DNA of 64,000 nucleotides from Duganella flavida (lineage in GTDB: Bacteria > Pseudomonadota > Gammaproteobacteria > Burkholderiales > Burkholderiaceae_D): the NCBI RefSeq assembly GCF_009857445.1, contig NZ_WWCN01000008.1:1-64000 (forward strand), written 5' to 3'. The notes under the pieces were generated by a model that saw only the letters and a program-made list of their open reading frames with translations, made no database searches and was not told where the DNA came from. Below are positions 43,911 through 51,600 of the stretch, one piece after another (the first letter of the stretch is position 1; the number at the start of each line of letters is the position of its first letter). The position numbers and the translations under genes are program-made.

Positions 43911-44141
43911 TTAATGAGCCTTCGATTTCGACAGGATCAGCAACCAGCGGCGGAACAGCAGCACTTCCAGATGGCCAGCTTGCACGCCGGTGTCGCATTC
44001 CATAATTGGGTTGACGGCATAGAAGCGCTTGCGGAAGTCGCGGCACACCATCATTTCGCGTTTGCCCATGCGAACCATGAAAGAGGTTGGCAGGTATTCC
44101 AGACCGAAACGGGAACCATAGCTGCTGTTCAGAGTGCTCAT
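43911..44141 (-). CDS. Small hypothetical protein behind tandem LexA boxes
   Basis: 76 residues. The ATG at 44141 has AAGGAATTCAC upstream, a good ribosome-binding site. 'FGLEYLPTSFMVRMGKREMMVCRDFRKRFYAVNPIMECDTGVQ' is basic, then 'LEVLLFRRWLLILSKSK' is hydrophobic and could be a membrane-seeking helix. Two Cys. No family recognised. Two perfect LexA boxes lie 55-90 bases upstream, so DNA-damage induction is inferred. A role as a damage-response inhibitor or toxin is possible but unsupported by homology. Confidence 0.65.
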   Translation of the reverse strand: MSTLNSSYGSRFGLEYLPTSFMVRMGKREMMVCRDFRKRFYAVNPIMECDTGVQAGHLEVLLFRRWLLILSKSKAH

Positions 44142-44194
44142 GTGAATTCCTTAAGTTGGTGATGTGTTTAACGAGGAGTTCAGAATAGCATAAC

Positions 44195-44215
44195 TACTGT
44201 ATGAATAAACAGGTA
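44195..44215. promoter_or_regulatory. LexA (SOS) box 1
   Basis: TACTGTATGAATAAACAGGTA: CTGT at 44197-44200, eight bases, ACAG at 44209-44212, the full CTGT-N8-ACAG consensus of beta/gammaproteobacterial LexA. The core is AT-rich as in strong boxes. Confidence 0.85.
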
Positions 44216-44233
44216 CTGTGCAAATAAACAGTA
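44214..44233. promoter_or_regulatory. LexA (SOS) box 2
   Basis: TACTGTGCAAATAAACAGTA: CTGT at 44216-44219, eight bases, ACAG at 44228-44231. It begins 19 bases after box 1, almost two helical turns, so two LexA dimers would bind nearly the same face. The pair lies between the divergent 76-residue gene and the PAP2 gene. Confidence 0.85.
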
Positions 44234-44304
44234 AATTTGCCATTTCGTAGTTTTTACGCCAACTTCATCGGCGGACCGCTTAGGAGCACCAAATTTTCAG
44301 CAAA

Positions 44305-44994
44305 TTGCGTAGTTTCGTGGAGGCAAGACTGTCTCCGGGCGGGGAATTCGGCCTGCACCTGACCGTCGGCATGGTATTGCTGCTGGCGTCGGGCTATGTT
44401 TTTCATGAACTGGCCGAGGCGGTGATGGGGCAGGAGGCCATCACGCTGTTGGACGTGCAGGTGGCGCACTGGTTCAACATGCATGCGGCCGAGCCGCTGA
44501 CCAGCTTGATGCTTGGCGTGTCGGCCGTGCACTCGGTGGCCGGCATGGTGCTGCTGTTTTGCTTGCTGGCGGTATGGCTGTGGCGCCAGCGGGCTTACTA
44601 CTGGCTATTGGCGTTGGTGTTCTCGGTGCCGGGCGGAATGGTGTTGAACGTGGCGCTCAAGCATGTGTTCCAGCGCGCGCGGCCGGCGTTTGAGGATCCG
44701 CTGGTAACGCTGGCGACCTACAGCTTCCCCAGCGGCCACACCACGGCGGCGACGTGTTTCTACGGCCTGCTGGCCAGCTATCTGGTCATCGTCCGGCCGG
44801 CGTGGAACGTGCGCGTGGCAACAGTCGCGTTATGCCTGGCGATGATATTGTTGGTGGCGTTTAGCCGCGTCTATCTGGGCGCACACTATGTCAGCGATGT
44901 GCTGGCTGCGATGGCCGAGAGTGTGGCGTGGCTGGCCGTGTGCATTACCGCCATCTCCACCTTGCGCCGTCGCCGTGAACTCAAAACAGTATAA
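44305..44994 (+). CDS. PAP2-superfamily membrane phosphatase
   Basis: 229 residues from a TTG at 44305. GTG at 44317 is another choice. The only good ribosome-binding site (AGGAG 44282-44286) is placed for the in-frame ATT at 44293, a rare start codon. Six TM helices. The three lipid-phosphatase motifs are present: 'KHVFQRARP', 'FPSGHTTA' and 'SRVYLGAHYVSDV' with the catalytic His residues. It dephosphorylates phosphatidate or undecaprenyl pyrophosphate-type lipids. Five bases precede the diacylglycerol kinase-like gene. Confidence 0.88.
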   Translation: MRSFVEARLSPGGEFGLHLTVGMVLLLASGYVFHELAEAVMGQEAITLLDVQVAHWFNMHAAEPLTSLMLGVSAVHSVAGMVLLFCLLAVWLWRQRAYYWLLALVFSVPGGMVLNVALKHVFQRARPAFEDPLVTLATYSFPSGHTTAATCFYGLLASYLVIVRPAWNVRVATVALCLAMILLVAFSRVYLGAHYVSDVLAAMAESVAWLAVCITAISTLRRRRELKTV

Positions 44995-44999
44995 ATCGT

Positions 45000-45890
45000 A
45001 TGGATAAAATCATCGTCATTGTGAATGCAAAGGCAGGCTTGGGCTACTGTGGTGGCTGGCAAGCTGCGTTAGCCGAGAAGTTCCGCGCCCAAGGTGTGGA
45101 GGCCGATATCACGCTGGCGCAAAGCGGCGACGAGATGATCGCCCGCGCTGAGCGTGCTGTGGCTGAAGGTGTTGCCACGGTGGTGGCCGGCGGCGGTGAC
45201 GGCACCATCAACGCGGTGGCGTCGGTGCTGGCGGGCACGCCGGTGCGGCTGGGGGTGCTGCCGCTGGGCACGCTGAATCACTTTGCCAAAGACCTGAAGA
45301 TTCCGCTGGAGCTGGACGAAGCCGTTGCCAACGCGGTGCACGGCGCGGCGGCCAAGGTGGACGTGGGCGAGATCAACGGCCGCATCTTCCTCAACAACTC
45401 CAGCCTCGGCATCTACCCGGACATCGTGCGTGACCGTGAGCAGCAGCAACGTCATCTTGGACGCAGCAAATGGCCCGCATTCGGCTGGGCGCTGGTCACG
45501 GCCTTGCGGCGTTTTCCCTTCCTCAACGTGCGGCTCAAGATCAACGGCGAAGAGCATTTGCGGCGCACTCCCTTCGTCTTCATCGGCAACAATGAATATC
45601 TGCAGGGCCTGACGCTGGGCGCGCGCGAACGGCTCGACAGCGGCCAGCTGTGCCTGTACGTGGCGCAGAAACCGACCCGCCTCGGCCTGCTGCGCTATGC
45701 CGCGCACGCGCTGTTCGGCCGCCTGAAAGCGGCGCGCGATTTTGATGTGCTGTCGGCGCCATCGCTGGTAATCGAGACCCGCCACCAGCGCCTGCGTGTG
45801 GCGACCGATGGCGAAGTCACGCTGATGAGCCCGCCGTTGTGCTATCGTTCAAGGGCAGCGGCGCTGACGGTGATTGTGCCGGCCGCCTAG
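45000..45890 (+). CDS. Diacylglycerol kinase-family lipid kinase
   Basis: 296 residues. 'VVAGGGDGTINAVASVL' is the glycine-rich nucleotide loop of the DAGK catalytic domain; 'GVLPLGTLNHFAKDL' is the second block and 'FLNNSSLGIYPDIVRDRE' the third. Like YegS/BmrU it probably phosphorylates a lipid. It follows the PAP2 gene by 5 bases and precedes the metallophosphoesterase by 9, so the three are one operon. Confidence 0.9.
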   Translation: MDKIIVIVNAKAGLGYCGGWQAALAEKFRAQGVEADITLAQSGDEMIARAERAVAEGVATVVAGGGDGTINAVASVLAGTPVRLGVLPLGTLNHFAKDLKIPLELDEAVANAVHGAAAKVDVGEINGRIFLNNSSLGIYPDIVRDREQQQRHLGRSKWPAFGWALVTALRRFPFLNVRLKINGEEHLRRTPFVFIGNNEYLQGLTLGARERLDSGQLCLYVAQKPTRLGLLRYAAHALFGRLKAARDFDVLSAPSLVIETRHQRLRVATDGEVTLMSPPLCYRSRAAALTVIVPAA

Positions 45891-45899
45891 GAGGGGAGC

Positions 45900-46718
45900 A
45901 TGCGCACCATCGTCCACTTATCCGATCTGCATTTCGGTCGCGTCGATCTGGATTTGCTGCGGCCCTTGCAGCAGCGGGTGGCCGGGCTGGCGCCGGACGT
46001 GGTGGTGGTCTCCGGCGACCTGACCCAGCGCGCCAAGACCGAAGAATTCCAGGCCGCGCGCGCTTTCCTCGACACCTTGCCGGGGCCACAGATCGTGGTG
46101 CCGGGTAATCACGACATCCCGCTGTACAACGTCGCCAGCCGCTTTCTGGCACCGCTGCGCAAGTACACGCGCTACGTTACATTGGACCTGGCGCCGGAAT
46201 ATGTGGACGAGGAGATCGCCATCCTCGGCATCAACACCGCACGCTCGCTGACGTTTAAAGATGGCCGCGTCAACCAGGAGCAGCTGGCACAGGTGCGCCA
46301 GCGCATGCAGGCGGTGGGACCTGACCATACGCGCATCATCGTCACCCACCATCCTTTCGATTTGCCGGAGCATTACGATCCGGATGACCTGGTCGACCGC
46401 GCGCCGATGGCGATGCAGGCGTTTGCCGAATGCGGCGTCGACGTGCTGCTGGCCGGCCACCTGCACGCCAGCCATGCGGGCAGCAGCGCGCAGCGCTACA
46501 AGATCAGCGGCTACGCGGCGCTGGCGGTGCAAGCCGGCACCGCCACCTCCACGCGCGGGCGCGGCGAATCCAACTCCTTCAATGTGCTGCGGGTGGCGCC
46601 GGATGATGTGCAGGTGGAGCGCTACAGCTGGATCGAAGGCACGGGCAGCTTTGAATCCGTGCACACCGAATACTTCCGCCGCAGCGGCGACGTGTGGTCG
46701 CTGGCGGCGGAGGCTTAA
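45900..46718 (+). CDS. Metallophosphoesterase (calcineurin-like)
   Basis: 272 residues. Metal-ligand motifs in order: 'HLSDLHFG', 'VSGDLTQRAKTEEF', 'VPGNHDIPLYN', 'IVTHHPFDLP', 'LAGHLHASH'. Closest in layout to CpdA/UDP-diacylglucosamine hydrolase-like enzymes; exact substrate unknown. Last gene of the PAP2 operon. Its stop overlaps the stop of the convergent cardiolipin synthase gene by four bases. GGAGGGGAGC provides a strong ribosome-binding site. Confidence 0.9.
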   Translation: MRTIVHLSDLHFGRVDLDLLRPLQQRVAGLAPDVVVVSGDLTQRAKTEEFQAARAFLDTLPGPQIVVPGNHDIPLYNVASRFLAPLRKYTRYVTLDLAPEYVDEEIAILGINTARSLTFKDGRVNQEQLAQVRQRMQAVGPDHTRIIVTHHPFDLPEHYDPDDLVDRAPMAMQAFAECGVDVLLAGHLHASHAGSSAQRYKISGYAALAVQAGTATSTRGRGESNSFNVLRVAPDDVQVERYSWIEGTGSFESVHTEYFRRSGDVWSLAAEA

Positions 46719-48037
46719 AGCCAGTAATTCATCAGCCGCGCGGTCCATTCCTTCATGCGCTGGAACACCGAGCGGTCGCGCCACTGCTCCAGCGTGATGG
46801 GCGTGGAGTCGCGTATGTCTTCCTGAAACGCGCGCTCCATTTCGCCGCCAAAGGCCGTACCCATGACGATTACGTTGACCTCGCTGTTGTGCAGGAAGCT
46901 GCGCATGTCGATATTGGTTGAACCCACCGTTGACCAGGTACCGTCAATGACGGCAGTCTTGGCGTGCAGCACGGCCAGCTTGAGCTGGTAGATGTGCACA
47001 CCCGCCGCCAGCAAGTCATCATAGAACGCATGGCCGGCATAGAACACCAGCCCGCTATCCGACACGCCTGGCAGCACGATCTTCACATCCACGCCGCGCT
47101 TGGCCGCCGCAATCAGCGCATCCACGGTCTGCCGGTCCGGCACGAAGTAGGCGGCGGTGATGTGGATGGATTTCTGCGCTTCCTGTATCGCCAGCGCGTA
47201 AGCCTTGTAGATTTCAAACTGTCCGCCGGGTTCGCTGCCCAGCACGCGCACCGCCTTGTCGCCGGCGATCACCGGCGTAGGGAAGTACTCGGCTTCCGGC
47301 AGTTCGAGCTTGTCCTGCCCCATCCACTGGCGCACGAACAGCCACTGCATGGCGCGCACCGCTGGTCCTTCGATCTTGACGTGGGTATCGCGCCAGCCTA
47401 CCTGCGATTTGTCGGTCGGCTTGGAGCCCGAGCGGAACAGCGAACTCTTCGCGTAGGTGGCGCTGATGTTGATGCCGCCCGTGAATGCCACCTTGCCGTC
47501 CACAATCAACACCTTGCGATGGTCGCGGTTATTGAGTTTCCAGTCGTCCCCGCCAACCTTGGCTGGGTTCACCGGATTGAATTCGATCAGGCGGATGCCG
47601 GCATCGCGCATGCGCTTGAAGAACTCGGCCGGCACACCGATGGTACCGACGCTGTCATACAAGATGTTGACGGTCACACCTTGCTGCTGCTTCTCGATCA
47701 GCGCATCGGCAAACTTCAGGCCCAGTTCATCCTGGTCGAAGATGTAGGTTTCGAAGTTGATGTTGTTGCGTGCACCGGCAATCGCCTTCAGCATTTCCGA
47801 CAACGTTTGCGGGCCGTCGAACAGCAGCGTGACTTTATTGCCGGCGATGAGAGGCTGGCCAGTGGCGGCCTCTTCCTGCGCGGCGGTGGGCCAGCGTTTG
47901 TTGAGCTTGCTGGTGGTGGCGGCTGGCGTCACCTTGGCGCTCAAGTCCTGCACATCCGGTAACGACGCGCATGCGCCCAGCAATCCCCAGCACATTAATA
48001 ACAAGGGCAGCCAGCAGCGTATGCGCGTGGATTTCAT
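46715..48037 (-). CDS. Cardiolipin synthase-type phospholipase D protein, lipoprotein-like N-terminus
   Basis: 440 residues. The N-terminus 'LLLMCWGLLGACASLP' has a lipobox (LLGAC), so the protein may be lipid-anchored, unlike ClsA. Two PLD motifs carry the catalytic HxK(x4)D: 'HRKVLIVDGKVAFTGGINI' and 'HAKTAVIDGTWSTVGSTNI'. Makes cardiolipin or transfers phosphatidyl groups; resembles ClsB/YbhO-like proteins. It overlaps the COG4389 gene by four bases (ATGA) and shares its promoter. Confidence 0.88.
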   Translation of the reverse strand: MKSTRIRCWLPLLLMCWGLLGACASLPDVQDLSAKVTPAATTSKLNKRWPTAAQEEAATGQPLIAGNKVTLLFDGPQTLSEMLKAIAGARNNINFETYIFDQDELGLKFADALIEKQQQGVTVNILYDSVGTIGVPAEFFKRMRDAGIRLIEFNPVNPAKVGGDDWKLNNRDHRKVLIVDGKVAFTGGINISATYAKSSLFRSGSKPTDKSQVGWRDTHVKIEGPAVRAMQWLFVRQWMGQDKLELPEAEYFPTPVIAGDKAVRVLGSEPGGQFEIYKAYALAIQEAQKSIHITAAYFVPDRQTVDALIAAAKRGVDVKIVLPGVSDSGLVFYAGHAFYDDLLAAGVHIYQLKLAVLHAKTAVIDGTWSTVGSTNIDMRSFLHNSEVNVIVMGTAFGGEMERAFQEDIRDSTPITLEQWRDRSVFQRMKEWTARLMNYWL

Positions 48038-50001
48038 AGTTGTTCTTCCTTCGCTCCAAAGAAGAAGGCAACGGGCGCTTCAAGGAAGCGGCGTCCCAAA
48101 GCCTTCAGTAGTTGCCAGCCGTGATTGAAACGCACCTGGCGCGAACGCAGTGCCACCCACAGCGCCAGCCCAAAACTTACCAGCAGATTGACCATGCCGA
48201 TGGACAGGAAACCTGCCACCGAAGTCACAACCAGTTCCCAGCTGACATTGTGATCGAGTCCAACAATAGCTGTCGCAAAGTTGGCGGAGGAGAAGGTGAC
48301 GTGGCGGATGTCCAGCGGAATGCCCAGCACGAAGCCGATGAACGGCATCACGCCCAGCAAAATACCGAAGAAGAAATTCCCCATCAGCCCGCCGAGATTG
48401 TTTTCCATGTAGACGCCGAGGCGGTCCAGCCGCTCTTGTCCCAGCAGCCAGCGCAGGCCGCGCAGTTGCGAGATGCGCTGCGCCCAGCGCGTGTACAGCG
48501 CCTTGTTGTCGTAGTAGCCCGAGATCAGGCCAGCCACGAACAGGCAGATGCCGGCAATCGCTGCATAGATCAAGGTCGGTGCATGGATAGGGTCGATATC
48601 GTGCAGCAGGTGCATGGCCTTGTCCGGCGACACCAGATGGTGACCGGTGATATGCGGCCATGCCAGCGCGATGGCGTACGCAGTTGGGATCGCCACCGCC
48701 AGGTTGCCCAGCACCGCCATGATCTGCGTGCGGATCACCTTGGCGCACAGCTCGGCCATGCTGTCGATATCGATGTTGCGGCCATCCTTGGAGTGCAGGC
48801 CGGAGGCGATGCGCGAAGCAGTCATGGCCGGCTGCTTGGTCGCCACCGTGAAGTGCAGCAAGTGGATAAACATGAAGCCCAGCGAGTAGTTCATGCTGAA
48901 CAGGAAGGCTTCCACCAGCGGCGCCGCGCGCAGGTAGGACATCAAAATTTTAAACAGCGCCATGAAGCCGATCACCAGCCCGGCGCCCGCCGCTTGCACG
49001 AACATGCCGCCCAGCTGTTTGCGGTTGTCGGCCACATAGTGCTCGCCGGTGTGGCTGGCGTTCTCGGTGATGTTACGGGCCAGCAGGTCGACGTTATCGC
49101 GCAGCAGATCGGTCACCTTGTACTTGTTGTTGTGCGCTTCAACCAGCTCCAGTCCCAGCGCCACGGCGGCGTTGCGGCGCGCGTCGTCATGCTGCTCATC
49201 GACCAGGAACAGCAGCTTGCGCATGCGGTTCAGGCTTTGCGTTAGCGACACCAGCAGATAGGTGAGGGCAACGGTGGTGCCCTGGCTCAGTGCCTTCTTG
49301 CGGATTTTGGCGACGACGGCGTCGCACTGGTCCAGCATCACCAGCAGGTGGCGCGTGTCTTCCAGCGTGACGTCTTCGCCGGCCAGCTTGCGCTGGTAGG
49401 CGTCGAGATAAGCGTTGACCTCGAAGTTCTGCACCATGAACGGTGATTCGTAGGTCTCCATCTCGGTATGGAAATTGGTCAGGCGTGGCTCAAGGCCGAT
49501 GGCGCACACGCGGTAGGACAGGGTGCGGATGGCGTCGAGCAGGCCGGGCAGCATCAGGTTGCCGCCATCCGGCGCGGCGTGCTGCACCACGTCCAGCAAG
49601 GCCAGCCAGTCTTCCGCCGGCACGGTGGTCATCCAGATGTAATCGGTGCGCTTGTAGACGATCTGGTCCAGCGCGTCGCTCAGGTAGTCGTTGCCCAGCG
49701 CCGGCGGCAGGATGCGGTAGGCGATGCGGGTGCGCAGTTCGGAGAAAAAGCCGTCGTTCGACAGCACACCGATTTCGGTGTATAGGCTGGCGTGGCGGCG
49801 CGCGGCGATGATGTTGCGCACGTACTGGCGCAGCGCCAGTGCATGTTGCGGATTGCCCTTCAACAGCTGGCACAGGGTGCGGACGTTGGCAGTAGCCCGC
49901 GCGCCATCGCTGGCGCGGTGGGGACGGAGGGTGCCGAACAGTTCGACCAGCAGGCCGATATCGCTACTGTCCGCATTGATTTTTTCGAGGATTTCTAGCA
50001 T
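48034..50001 (-). CDS. COG4389 / 'SpecificRecomb' family membrane protein
   Basis: 655 residues. Databases call the family (PF10136, Gcr) 'site-specific recombinase', but no recombinase catalytic motif is visible. The N-terminal ~330 residues are helical and soluble ('SLYTEIGVLSNDGFFSELRTRIAYRILPP'); the C-terminal half has about seven TM helices ('AAGAGLVIGFMALFKILMSYLRAAPLVEAFLFSMNYSLGFMFIHLLHFTVATKQPAMTA', 'LIYAAIAGICLFVAGLISGYYDNKALY'). Shared operon with a cardiolipin synthase suggests an envelope role. The ATG directly follows a -10 (TATACT) by 6 bases, implying a leaderless mRNA. Confidence 0.85.
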   Translation of the reverse strand: MLEILEKINADSSDIGLLVELFGTLRPHRASDGARATANVRTLCQLLKGNPQHALALRQYVRNIIAARRHASLYTEIGVLSNDGFFSELRTRIAYRILPPALGNDYLSDALDQIVYKRTDYIWMTTVPAEDWLALLDVVQHAAPDGGNLMLPGLLDAIRTLSYRVCAIGLEPRLTNFHTEMETYESPFMVQNFEVNAYLDAYQRKLAGEDVTLEDTRHLLVMLDQCDAVVAKIRKKALSQGTTVALTYLLVSLTQSLNRMRKLLFLVDEQHDDARRNAAVALGLELVEAHNNKYKVTDLLRDNVDLLARNITENASHTGEHYVADNRKQLGGMFVQAAGAGLVIGFMALFKILMSYLRAAPLVEAFLFSMNYSLGFMFIHLLHFTVATKQPAMTASRIASGLHSKDGRNIDIDSMAELCAKVIRTQIMAVLGNLAVAIPTAYAIALAWPHITGHHLVSPDKAMHLLHDIDPIHAPTLIYAAIAGICLFVAGLISGYYDNKALYTRWAQRISQLRGLRWLLGQERLDRLGVYMENNLGGLMGNFFFGILLGVMPFIGFVLGIPLDIRHVTFSSANFATAIVGLDHNVSWELVVTSVAGFLSIGMVNLLVSFGLALWVALRSRQVRFNHGWQLLKALGRRFLEAPVAFFFGAKEEQL

Positions 50002-50007
50002 CGCGCC

Positions 50008-50051
50008 AGTATAACGGCATGACGGGCTGCTGTATGTACGCTATCGTACAT
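50008..50051 (-). promoter_or_regulatory. Crp/Fnr-type site and -10 of the COG4389-cardiolipin synthase operon
   Basis: Palindrome ATGTACGCTATCGTACAT (50034-50051), core GTACG-CTAT-CGTAC at 50036-50049, centre 50042.5. On the minus strand TATACT occupies 50013-50008. With the centre at -41.5 the start of transcription is 50001, the A of the ATG. Confidence 0.7.
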
Positions 50052-50077
50052 AGCGATTTCCTCGTGAAATCAAGACC

Positions 50078-50608
50078 TTACATCGGCTTGGCCGGGCAGG
50101 TGGCGCTCAGCCAGCGGCCTTTCGACTCGACGTCCGCCGAGCGCGGGCCGGCGCCAGCGGCATTGGTGACATGCATGGTCATGGTGTAGGCATTGTCGCC
50201 GTCGAAGCGCAGCTGGCCGTTGCCGCTGGAGGCTGGATCGGTGCAGGTGAACGACACATTCATGCCGCCCGACACCGGCTCCTGCTTGGAGCTGCACTTG
50301 CCTTTCTGATTCATCGGCAGTTCCTTGCGCGCGGCCATTTCCGGCGTCACGCAAGCGGTGAGGGTGATGCCGCCGTCGCCGCCAACCTTGGGCATGGAGA
50401 TGCCGTTCTTGGCCATCATCGCCTCGATCTGTGCGCGTTGCTCGGGCGGCATGGCGGCGAACTGGGCGGCAGCCGCGCTCATGGCCTGGTCTTGCTGGGC
50501 GTTGCCGGTCTTGACCTTGCTGGTCATTTCCCACAGGCCTGGTTTGATGGTTTGCGCAGAGGCTTGAACTGCCGCCAACATTGCCAAGGTAAGCACTAGA
50601 CGTTTCAT
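50078..50608 (-). CDS. DUF3617 domain-containing secreted protein
   Basis: 176 residues from the ATG at 50608, preceded by GGGGAGGAC. Signal peptide 'MKRLVLTLAMLAAVQASAQ', then 'TIKPGLWEMTSKVKTGN', the typical DUF3617 opening, and four Cys in the mature part (two likely disulfides). Periplasmic, function unknown. It follows the Lmo0937-type gene and its terminator on the same strand. No palindrome of the local type was found before it. Confidence 0.85.
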   Translation of the reverse strand: MKRLVLTLAMLAAVQASAQTIKPGLWEMTSKVKTGNAQQDQAMSAAAAQFAAMPPEQRAQIEAMMAKNGISMPKVGGDGGITLTACVTPEMAARKELPMNQKGKCSSKQEPVSGGMNVSFTCTDPASSGNGQLRFDGDNAYTMTMHVTNAAGAGPRSADVESKGRWLSATCPAKPM

Positions 50609-50635
50609 AAGTCCTCCCCAAAACGACAAGCATAA

Positions 50636-50670
50636 ACGAAAACGGCGCCTCACAGTGGAGGCGCCGTTTC
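50636..50670 (-). terminator. Terminator of the Lmo0937-type gene
   Basis: Perfect 11-base stem (50641-50651 with 50658-50668), loop ACAGTG. On the minus strand the stem ends in TTTTCGTTT. Confidence 0.8.
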
Positions 50671-50688
50671 GGCAGGCTGCGGAGATGG

Positions 50689-50835
50689 CTACACGCCGCG
50701 TCCGCTAATCAGGCGCAGCAGCACCATGATGATGGCGACCACCAGCAGGATGTGGATGAAACCGCCGATGGTGTAGGAAGTAACGAGGCCCAGCAGCCAC
50801 AGGATGAGCAGAACGACAGCGATGGTGTAAAGCAT
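50689..50835 (-). CDS. Lmo0937-family small membrane protein
   Basis: 48 residues from the ATG at 50835 with GAGGAGATAAT upstream. Two hydrophobic helices: 'MLYTIAVVLLILWLLGLVTS' and 'FIHILLVVAIIMVLLRLIS', joined by 'YTIGG', the signature of this stress-associated family. A palindrome and GATAAT box lie at the expected distances upstream. Function unknown. Confidence 0.88.
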   Translation of the reverse strand: MLYTIAVVLLILWLLGLVTSYTIGGFIHILLVVAIIMVLLRLISGRGV

Positions 50836-50863
50836 GATTATCTCCTCGGGTTGTGTTGGGATG

Positions 50864-50905
50864 ATTATCGGTACGCACCGTATTTGTTTCTGTACGCTGG
50901 CGTAC
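50864..50905 (-). promoter_or_regulatory. Crp/Fnr-type site and -10 of the Lmo0937-type gene
   Basis: GTACG-CTGG-CGTAC at 50892-50905 (centre 50898.5); on the minus strand GATAAT at 50869-50864. With the centre at -41.5, transcription starts at 50857, leaving a 21-base leader with a Shine-Dalgarno. Confidence 0.7.
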
Positions 50906-50914
50906 CTAGTGGGC

Positions 50915-51490
50915 TTAGTCCATCGAACGCAGCTGGCCATTCACCACGCGCACCGAGTCGCCCGAGCGCCACGATGGCTGCTGCGCGTTGTGGAAGGTGC
51001 GCTTGGTGCCGTTGTCCATGCGGACCACGACGTCCCAGCTTTGGGTGGTTTTCATATTGCCTTCGATCTGGTTGCCGGCCACTGCGCCGCCGACCGCACC
51101 GGCCACCGTGGCCAGCTGGCGGCCGTGGCCGCTACCGACCTGGTTGCCCAGCAAGCCGCCCAGCACCGCGCCGCCCACTGCGCCGACGCCGCTGCCTTTG
51201 GGACGGTGTTCAATCGCACGCACCGATTCCACCACGCCGCAGTTGCTGCATGGAGCCTGGCGCGCTTCCTGTTCCTGCTGCTGGCCCTGCGGCAGCGCTG
51301 CATCGTTGTAGGCGGACTTAGGTGCTTGCTCCGGCGCTGGCGGCAGGCCGCTCACTTGGGCCGGCACGGTGGCGTTGGAGTTCGGCAGCCATCCCAGGAT
51401 CGCTGCGCTACCGACGCCGCAGAACAGCACCACCGCCACGGCGGCGATGACCATGATCGGATGGGTAGCTGGTTTGTTTGGGGTGTCCAT
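50915..51490 (-). CDS. Glycine-zipper 2TM-domain membrane protein
   Basis: 191 residues from the ATG at 51490 (AAGGACACC upstream). One TM helix (13-33), a Pro/Gln-rich linker with 'CSNCG', then glycine zippers 'GVGAVGGAVLGGLLGNQVGSGHGRQLATVAGAVGGAVAGNQIEG' and a C-terminal beta domain ('SWDVVVRMDNGTKRTFHNAQQPSWRSGDSVRVVNGQLRSMD') as in 17 kDa-antigen/SlyB-like lipoproteins. It is divergent from the Crp/Fnr gene and shares the palindrome between them. Confidence 0.85.
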   Translation of the reverse strand: MDTPNKPATHPIMVIAAVAVVLFCGVGSAAILGWLPNSNATVPAQVSGLPPAPEQAPKSAYNDAALPQGQQQEQEARQAPCSNCGVVESVRAIEHRPKGSGVGAVGGAVLGGLLGNQVGSGHGRQLATVAGAVGGAVAGNQIEGNMKTTQSWDVVVRMDNGTKRTFHNAQQPSWRSGDSVRVVNGQLRSMD

Positions 51491-51524
51491 GTTGGGGTGT
51501 CCTTGGTTATTTGTTGAAGCGCAT

Positions 51525-51594
51525 ATTTTCCTCAAGGACATCTAATCCTTCCGTGCGTCACCGTACATACAGTGCAAATAATTGCCTTTAATCT
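51525..51594. promoter_or_regulatory. Shared Crp/Fnr-type site between the regulator and the glycine-zipper gene
   Basis: GTGCG-TCAC-CGTAC at 51553-51566 (centre 51559.5). Plus strand: TAATCT at 51589-51594 and TTTAAT at 51587-51592, start of transcription at 51601, the A of the regulator ATG. Minus strand: GAAAAT at 51530-51525, start at 51518, 28 bases before the glycine-zipper ATG. One site could serve both directions and give autoregulation. Confidence 0.65.
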
Positions 51595-51600
51595 GCAAGC

